Positions 58,271-64,000 of a stretch of DNA of 64,000 nucleotides are shown here, one piece after another. The notes under the pieces are model-generated. The model was not told the DNA's origin, did not search any database, and worked only from the letters and a program-made list of their open reading frames with translations. Numbering within the stretch: position 1 is the stretch's first letter; each line of letters starts with the position of its first letter. Source of the stretch: Carpediemonas membranifera (taxonomy: Eukaryota > Fornicata); the NCBI GenBank assembly GCA_019828565.1, contig JAHDYR010000069.1, forward strand, positions 620,001 through 684,000, read 5' to 3'. The position numbers and the translations under genes were made by a program.

Positions 58271-59666
58271 ACCATTTGGTCGACGATAATCGACTATTCC
58301 AAATTGATGCATCCCGCCATCTAACCTTGCGATGGTACCCCTGAGCCTTCCTCTACTGCACTTATGACCTTCTGTGCCGGTTATACGTGGCATATGTAAT
58401 TCCTGTTCCGAATCCGAGAAACATCCATTTCTCTAACTCTTGCCTGATTCTTTTCCCCTCGTTCCGTTTCATCTCCCTTTATCGCTACAATGCTCTCTTA
58501 TGTCCTATATTCTATGTTCTTCTCTGCAGAGCATGCTGTGAGATTCGAATGGCCTCTTCACAGTATCTATTCACCGAATCGATCGACTTCCAGCCTCCTA
58601 GTGCCTGAATAATCAATGGGGAACGCCCTTCATCGATCATGTGAACGACGGCTCCACGTCTGAAGCTGTGTCCTGTTGCCTTGAAGACCTCGTTGACGTC
58701 CATGATCATCTCCCATCTGCGCCACCTTGTTGCTGTCAGTGGAAGGCAGTTGTCTCTCAGCAGGCTCTCGGTGTGCTGTATGGATCTCCACAGGGGTCCT
58801 TCCGTCTGAATGTCGTTGAGGTGTGCTCTCAGCCACTTGGCTGGGCTTAAGCCTCCTGCTGCTAGTAGTGGGATCAGCTTCACCATGGGCTCATCCCTGG
58901 TCTTGGATCTTCGAATAGTGATCTCGTAGCCCTCTCTCACCCGCCGAACGTCGGTCGTGAGTAAGCTCATTATCTCCCCTGATCTGCTGACGGTGGAGAA
59001 GCACGTCAGTCCGAAGGCTACTGCCTGCGTGAGCGCCGGTGACTTGGTCTTGCGCGCCGCGGCTGCTGCTCTCTTCAGCTGCTCGACTGTCACCGGGTAT
59101 GCCTTTCCAGTCTTACGACCCACAGTGAGCTCGCATTTGCCGGCCATTCTTGCACACGCGCGTATAAGAGCCCTGTGGATGGGTGAGCTCTCCAGACCAT
59201 GGTTGATCGACTCTAGGCCAGTCCTGATATTTGCTTCCTTGACGAGGAATGTGTCCTTGGCAATGAAAGGGATCTCTTGTATCATGTAGTGTAGGAGGTA
59301 GTCGTCATCAGGCGCCATCTGTGCGATCTCTTCGACTTCTGCTCTCCAGTCTGCGTCCCTAATGCGTTGTGCCATCTCGCCCAGGAAAACGGCTGTTTCT
59401 GCCCTTGCTCCTACCGTGTCTCTGTTCTCTCCAGCTTCCTCCTCTTCCTCCATCATACGTTCTGCAAAACTGATGTACTTTGCCGTCTCCACGGCTATGC
59501 GCTCTCGGGTGCTCCGTTCCCGGTCCCTGATGAGTGCTGCTCCGAGTATCTGATCTCTGAGGCCTGTCTCGAACTCTCTGGGGCTTCTTCGCCACCTGTG
59601 CTCCTCCTGTCTTCCGCTGGCGATACGTTCTCTCGCTCTCTGTTGCAGGACTCCCCCGGCTGTGAG
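58271..59666 (-). mobile_element. YR retrotransposon J2, 3' part only, cut by LINE K
   Basis: B repeat, 3' region, recombinase ORF 58512 to about 59660 and the overlapping RNase H end are the same as in J1 (offset 4,135 bp) up to CCCCCGGCTGTGAG at 59666. There the (GAAA)n end of LINE K begins. The rest of J2 presumably lies beyond K, outside the window. Confidence 0.9.
58512..59600 (-). CDS. Element J2 tyrosine recombinase
   Basis: Identical in translation to the J1 recombinase over the 326 residues from METAKYISFAERMMEEEEEA to the stop, with all catalytic residues. The N-terminal part runs toward the LINE K insertion point, so the gene is separated from its promoter and RT. Confidence 0.85.
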   Translation of the reverse strand, partial: HRWRRSPREFETGLRDQILGAALIRDRERSTRERIAVETAKYISFAERMMEEEEEAGENRDTVGARAETAVFLGEMAQRIRDADWRAEVEEIAQMAPDDDYLLHYMIQEIPFIAKDTFLVKEANIRTGLESINHGLESSPIHRALIRACARMAGKCELTVGRKTGKAYPVTVEQLKRAAAAARKTKSPALTQAVAFGLTCFSTVSRSGEIMSLLTTDVRRVREGYEITIRRSKTRDEPMVKLIPLLAAGGLSPAKWLRAHLNDIQTEGPLWRSIQHTESLLRDNCLPLTATRWRRWEMIMDVNEVFKATGHSFRRGAVVHMIDEGRSPLIIQALGGWKSIDSVNRYCEEAIRISQHALQRRT

Positions 59667-60578
59667 AAAGAAAGAAAGAAATTTATGGTGCTTGGATTCT
59701 GACCCCGGACTGAGCTTGTTTCCCGTTGTCTTGGAGCTGAGTGCCCCGGGGTACTGCCTATTTCCCGTGGCAAACTGGTCAGCAGCGTTTGCCTTGGGCT
59801 TTCGGTGCTACTGTCTCCGCGGAAAGCCGATTCCAATCGCCCCAGAGGCCCTGCGGCCATCTCCGTGCAAATATGCTTTCCTGTCTCCCTGAAAGTCCGG
59901 CAACTATCCGGGGAGCCTGGGGGTCTGTCCTCGGGGCATTGATAGGCAGGATCGTCCTGCAGAACCTTGACTATGACACTCCTTGCTTCCCTGCAGTCCT
60001 TGTAGAGCCGTTCAGCCACGGCACCCTCTCGTCTGTCCGGTTCCCCAATTCCATGCCCCCTCGACTCTGTTAAGAAGCCTACCCGAAGGCGGGGAAAGTG
60101 ACTAAGTCCATGCTGTCTACCCCGGTTAGGTGGCGTGGGTCAGGGCATGGGTGGTGTACCCCCAGGCACTAGGCCTGGTTGTCCTGTTACCCCTTACAAC
60201 ATTTCGCTTGCACTACATGTCCTTGGTTTCCCATGTCGTTAACAAGGGCGGCAGGGGCACCTGTGCCCCTCCGACCCCCGTGGCCAGTCCCTGCAGTTTC
60301 CTTGGGGTCCCAACGAGTGGTGCAACCATATGAATATGGATTTCCTTGACCTTATCCTTGCTCTGTCCTTGTTGCATGTCCTTTCTTTCTTATTTCTGGT
60401 CTGTCCTTCCTGTTATTTCCTTGCAGTCGTTCCTTCCATTGCTTTGGTTCCTGGCTACCGGGATACGTGGGGCCTTTCCTCACTGATCCCAGGAGCTTAG
60501 CACCCAGCGAGGGTGGTCCATGGCTGATTCCTTGTCCATCCCTTCCCGGTCCTGGAGTCAGGGGTTCATGACATGCTT
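59667..60578 (-). other. LINE K 3' region
   Basis: No convincing gene, though a frame 60019-59690 (AERLYKDCREARSVIVKVLQ) could be the C-terminal remnant of ORF2. It contains the CTCCTGGGATCAGTGAGG...TATCCCGGTAG block (minus strand, about 60450-60497) found in two other LINE remnants of this window. Confidence 0.4.
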
Positions 60579-60727
60579 CTATTCCACCTTGAAGCTGTTG
60601 TAAACCTTTGCCAGTTCCCGTAGTCCTGCCGTGAGGCCTTCCCAAATGTCCTCCGAGCCCCATATTATTAGTTGCTGTAATTCTAGGATGGGTCTTTCCT
60701 GGTACCATTCACCCTGGGGGCCCTGCC

Positions 60728-61402
60728 TTACTTCCAAGTCCTTAGTTTTGTGCTTCGCTGTATGATGGCTTTGAGCCTGTGCTTCTCCATCATATCCTTC
60801 CACCGGGTGGATCTTTCCATCTGGCCTGGGTCGATGTTCCAGTCTCCCATAATTATGGCCTCCATGCTCCCTTTCATGTCCATGATCTTCTGTATAGTGT
60901 CCCTGAATCCATCCTTCTCCTGCTTGCTGTGGCCGGATGGAGGGCCATACACGTTGATGACTAGTATGTCCCTGCCGGTTCTCATTATGCTGGCTTGCAC
61001 TCTTCCCGATAGGCTGTCCGTTATGCCGATGTCCCACTTTGCAGTTGCGTGTGGGCTCACTATCGTGCCGATGCCTTCCCTTGTTCCCTTCCATCTTGGC
61101 GCAGGTTCGTCATTGCCTGCTATGCCTAGTTGTCGGTTGATGCGGTGCTGACTTTTGACATCCGCCTTTCGTTTTTCGTTGGCTAAGACCAGGTCCTCTT
61201 CCGTCTCCCTCCCTGCTAGTGCGTAGTCAAGGTCCATGAAGCAATGAACCCTCGTATTCGCCGTTCTCCATGTCTCTTGTATGAGTACTGCCTCTATGTC
61301 CTTCAACCTTAGCTGAATCGCCGTTGCCATAGACGCCGTGAAGTCCTTTCCTCTTCCTATGTGTCCCTCTGTGTTCAGACTAAGTATCTTGTAGGTTACC
61401 AT
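60728..61402 (-). CDS. LINE K endonuclease/exonuclease/phosphatase (EEP) domain ORF
   Basis: ATG at 61402. Blocks of the AP-endonuclease-like domain of LINEs: YKILSLNTEGHIG, DIEAVLIQETW (catalytic Glu), DILVINVYGPPSG, EAIIMGDWNIDPG (GDxN). In LINEs this domain nicks the target DNA and starts target-primed reverse transcription. The frame stops at RTWK; a shifted frame continues to about 60579 (ILELQQLIIWGSEDIWEGLT). The late SDH motif is not seen and the RT that should follow is missing. Confidence 0.75.
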   Translation of the reverse strand: MVTYKILSLNTEGHIGRGKDFTASMATAIQLRLKDIEAVLIQETWRTANTRVHCFMDLDYALAGRETEEDLVLANEKRKADVKSQHRINRQLGIAGNDEPAPRWKGTREGIGTIVSPHATAKWDIGITDSLSGRVQASIMRTGRDILVINVYGPPSGHSKQEKDGFRDTIQKIMDMKGSMEAIIMGDWNIDPGQMERSTRWKDMMEKHRLKAIIQRSTKLRTWK

Positions 61403-61730
61403 TGCCTTTGTCCGGTTTCCTTATCCTGCGAATTCCCAGAATTTGGGAGCCCCAGCTTCCCGCTCCTCTCCTGCTATCCTTGTCCTAACAAGGGGCCTAG
61501 ATGCCGGTCTCGGTGACCCTTGTCAGGCCAACCTTGTTACCACCTGGTGACCTTCCATTCTTCGGGCAGGGGTACTTAGGAGGGGGACGATATGACGTGA
61601 CCCCCCTTTGGCTGCCGCTACAGCCTACCGGCAGTGCATTTCAGCTAATGCCGGGCCCTGGGTGGGAGCCAGGGCTTGTGAATTATAAAGAAAATGTTGC
61701 TTGTTCCTTGAAAGAATACTGCTTTACCAT

Positions 61731-62687
61731 GTCCTTACTCCTCCTCCGTGGACTCCCCCACTGCCGCTGCAGCTGTCCTCGGCCTGACTCACTTGCTGTC
61801 CTTGTAGACTCTGCATTACCGTGATGAACTGGGTCATCAGGTCCATGGGTGAGATCTGCTTGGCCTTCTTAGCCTTCTTGTGCTTGTGCCGGGGGGATCG
61901 TGGGCTTCTCCTTGCTGGGCTTAGTCGCGACGCCGGAGAGCACCAACCTTCCGTGGCCTTGCTCTTGCATGAGTCGGGCAGCCTTGAGCGCTGAGATCTC
62001 TTGTTGCGCCTCTGCCAACTGCTTTCGGAGCCGCAGCTTCTCCGAGTCCATGCCGGTTGCCTGTCTGCTTCCAGACTCCCAGTCCATGTCCTCTTCGTGC
62101 CTGCTTCTCTTTCCGCTGTCCGAGTCCATGATCCTACTCGTGCTGCCCTCCTTGCGCTTGAGCGTCGTGGAGGAAGAGTGATCCTTGCTGTTGTCCATGC
62201 CTCCCTCTGAGCCTCTACCGGCCCAGGTGTTCCCGCTGAACGAGCCTCTCATCTGCGTTACCGTGTTGTCCTGTCTCTCCCTGTCGTCTCCTCCGTGGTT
62301 ACGATCCGAGGTCCTGTTCATGTTACCAGCTCTGTCGCCGGTTCTGTCGTCAGCTCTGACACCAGCTCTACCGCCGGCTCCGTGTCCTACCCTTCTGTCC
62401 TCTTCCCTGTCTCCATGCTGGTCGTGATGTCCTTGATCCGCGTCCTGGCCGAAGTGCCTGCCCACCATCCTGGTGCTAATCCGCCTCGCCTTTTCCTCCA
62501 GGCCGTTGTCGAAGAACCTACTTTGGTATGGCTGTTCGGACTTTCCGTCGATGGTGGGGACATACGTGATGCCTGGGACATTGACTGTGTTGGCTCTGGG
62601 CTCGTCCGGGATAGCTGCCGAGACTAGTCTGGCCCCTTCCTTGCGCATGCGGCTTAGGATGGTCCCAGCCTCGCTGACCCTGACCAT
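61731..62687 (-). pseudogene. LINE K basic ORF (ORF1-like), frameshifted near the end
   Basis: ATG at 62687. A charged, low-complexity protein: Arg/Asp/Gly/His-rich middle (GHGAGGRAGVRADDRTGDRA), Ser-rich part, and a coiled coil (LRLRKQLAEAQQEISALKAA). The frame stops at AQAQEG near 61869. Across a run of six G (plus strand, about 61892) another frame continues KHKKAKKAKQISPMDLMTQF and ends near 61724. It is probably an RNA-binding ORF1 protein. A one-base homopolymer change explains the break. Confidence 0.5.
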
Positions 62688-62728
62688 GCCCCCAGTCTCT
62701 CGGGATGAAGCTCGCCCCTAGGGTGATC

Positions 62729-64000
62729 CTACCCCTGTTCCTGGGGGGCCTTGACGTTGACTATGACCTTCTCATAGTCCCTGAGGCTCTCTGCTAGGTC
62801 GTCGCAGCCCCAGACTCCTTGATGAGCCGTAGCCTCCTTCGAGGGCCACCACTCGTATAGCATGGCCATGGTTATGATGTCCTCCTCCCTTGCTGCCCCT
62901 AGGCCCTTCCTGACGCGTACCATGCGGAGCTGGTTAGCCGTGGCTCTTTCCATGATGGTCCATAGCGGGCTTCTCTCCAGTACACCTTCGTTGTCCATGA
63001 TTGTGAGGGGGGCCAGTAAGATGCCCTTCATGCCCAACAGAACCTCCCCGAACCCGAAGCCGATGCCGAAGCGGTGTCCGTTGTCCGGGACTACGAGGAT
63101 CCTGTCGCCGACTTCCCTGCTGACGTCCCTTGCGTCCCCGATCGGGTACGTGCCGAAGATCTCAAAGGTGTCCCTCCTTGTCGCGAATTCCGGGCCTCCC
63201 ATGATATCCATGCCCGGCTCCGCCTTCCCGACTGCTTCCATGGTCTTGTCGAGTGCCTTACCCATGTAGTGGTAGACGTCTGGGGTGCTCATCCTCTCCT
63301 TGCATAGGGCCCTGATCCTGGCTGTGAAGACTACTGTATCCGCCAACCCACAGTGGTAGCAACCCGCGGTGTGTCTGTGGTACGGACAGACTCCCTTGGG
63401 CTCGCTCCTGTTCTGCCATCCATTTGACCATGTTGTTACTGCTTCCAGGTAGTTGGTCTTGTCGAGGTTGTCCCTGAGGTTTTGGCCAGCCTCCTCCTTG
63501 CCGTTGGTCTCCAGGATCTCTGGTAGCTTCTTCTCGTCCACCAGCCTAGCTTGGAAGAATTCCCTGGTTCCTTGCTCCAGTCCATTTGTGGGGTTCGTGA
63601 GGAGGAAGCTTTCCATCTCCACCCCCTTTGCATACATGATTATCTTCCAACCCTCCGACCTTTCGATCCTTGCCAGCTGAGCCGCCAGGCGGTTGGCCCA
63701 GTCCCTGAAAGTATGTATGTGCTTCTCATACTCGATCGGCGGCCGCCCCGTCCCGACCTCCACGAAGGTGGCCGGCGGCAGCCCCGTCACTGCCCATGCC
63801 GTGTACCTCGCTTGGTCCATGCTTGCTGCCGGTATGTCCTGGTAATACAGGCCATGCCCGTGTCCAAGAATGTCCCCAGTGCTGAGGTCAAAGAGTACGA
63901 TCCCGCCCTCAACCGGGATGGCAGGGATCCCTGCCTTCTTGACGCCAGGGTCTGCGCACTCGAAGTCGATGGCTCCGATCACCAGTCGTTTCTCCTTGTC
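62729..64000 (-). CDS. LINE K ORF with DEDDh-exonuclease-like motifs, 5' end outside window
   Basis: Open from the window edge to a stop at 62729 (more than 420 residues). It begins IGAIDFECADPG with PVEGGIVLFDLSTGDILGHG, the layout of the first motif (DxE) of DEDD exonucleases. Later it has CPYHRHTAGCYHCGLADTVV, where HCGLAD fits the HxAxxD motif III with flanking Cys/His that could bind zinc (as in the MAEL branch of this fold). It lies upstream of the basic ORF in the same strand with 41 nt between. A 3'-5' exonuclease in a LINE would be unusual; the call is from motifs only and the second motif is not certain. Confidence 0.45.
   Translation of the reverse strand, partial: DKEKRLVIGAIDFECADPGVKKAGIPAIPVEGGIVLFDLSTGDILGHGHGLYYQDIPAASMDQARYTAWAVTGLPPATFVEVGTGRPPIEYEKHIHTFRDWANRLAAQLARIERSEGWKIIMYAKGVEMESFLLTNPTNGLEQGTREFFQARLVDEKKLPEILETNGKEEAGQNLRDNLDKTNYLEAVTTWSNGWQNRSEPKGVCPYHRHTAGCYHCGLADTVVFTARIRALCKERMSTPDVYHYMGKALDKTMEAVGKAEPGMDIMGGPEFATRRDTFEIFGTYPIGDARDVSREVGDRILVVPDNGHRFGIGFGFGEVLLGMKGILLAPLTIMDNEGVLERSPLWTIMERATANQLRMVRVRKGLGAAREEDIITMAMLYEWWPSKEATAHQGVWGCDDLAESLRDYEKVIVNVKAPQEQG

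Larger units (their letters stand above)
59667..64000 (-). mobile_element. LINE K (non-LTR retrotransposon), 3' end inserted in J2, 5' end outside window
   Basis: The 3' end on the minus strand is CCATAAATTTCTTTCTTTC, a (TTTC)n tail directly joined to J2 sequence. Upstream (to the right) come a ~1-kb 3' region, an EEP endonuclease ORF, a basic ORF, and an exonuclease-like ORF that runs off the window. No RT blocks (FADD-type box) are found between the EEP ORF and the tail, although an RT normally follows the EEP domain. This copy is therefore deleted or non-autonomous. Confidence 0.7.

Noticed and set aside
40562-59666. Classical DIRS1 with inverted terminal repeats
   Set aside because: The A and B repeats are in direct orientation, which fits the PAT/Ngaro layout instead.
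1-64000. CRISPR arrays, bacterial operons and Shine-Dalgarno sites
   Set aside because: No regular spacer-repeat array, and the gene content and introns are eukaryotic.

Overview
This is eukaryotic nuclear DNA, most likely from a protist with a compact genome. Genes at the left are close together and interrupted only by tiny GT-AG introns (29 and 31 nt where the reading frame decides them). They encode eukaryotic families: WD40 proteins, a Hikeshi/OPI10 protein, an E2-like remnant and an RCC1-like protein. A free-living metamonad would fit, but nothing here fixes the species.

Layout. (1) 1-11.8 kb: host genes, nearly all on the minus strand. These are a broken ubiquitin-conjugating-enzyme-like gene, two WD40 genes (one resembling splicing factor PRP17/CDC40), a small two-exon gene, an RCC1-like gene with four near-identical 209-residue repeats, a YjbQ/UPF0047 gene and a Hikeshi gene. 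(2) 11.8-38 kb: a Russian-doll nest. Ty3/gypsy element B (minus) is interrupted by chromovirus A (12831-16875) and, in its own LTR, by Ty3/gypsy C (17748-38005). C is split by T, a 16.2-kb terminal-inverted-repeat DNA transposon (19310-35494). T carries cargo genes, a 2.07-kb inverted duplication and a transposase-like gene. That gene is in turn split by a 3.76-kb TA-flanked element, U. (3) 38-39.9 kb: a LINE tail and a truncated LTR-gag fragment. (4) 39.9-59.7 kb: a head-to-tail array of tyrosine-recombinase (DIRS/Ngaro/PAT-type) retrotransposons H-F-I-J1-J2, all on the minus strand, with split direct repeats abutting at each junction. F is interrupted by Ty3/gypsy G (41574-46154). J1 looks intact. 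(5) 59.7-64 kb: a LINE (minus) inserted in J2, with an exonuclease-like ORF, a basic ORF and an endonuclease/exonuclease/phosphatase ORF, but no reverse transcriptase in the window.

Most notable: the cargo-carrying transposon T; the tandem YR-retrotransposon array; and a short perfect palindrome directly behind the 5' LTR of every Ty3/gypsy element whose 5' end is visible, where a tRNA primer site would be expected. These elements have LTRs of only 61-172 bp. Many ORF breaks are single-base changes, several in homopolymers, so some apparent pseudogenes may reflect consensus errors.
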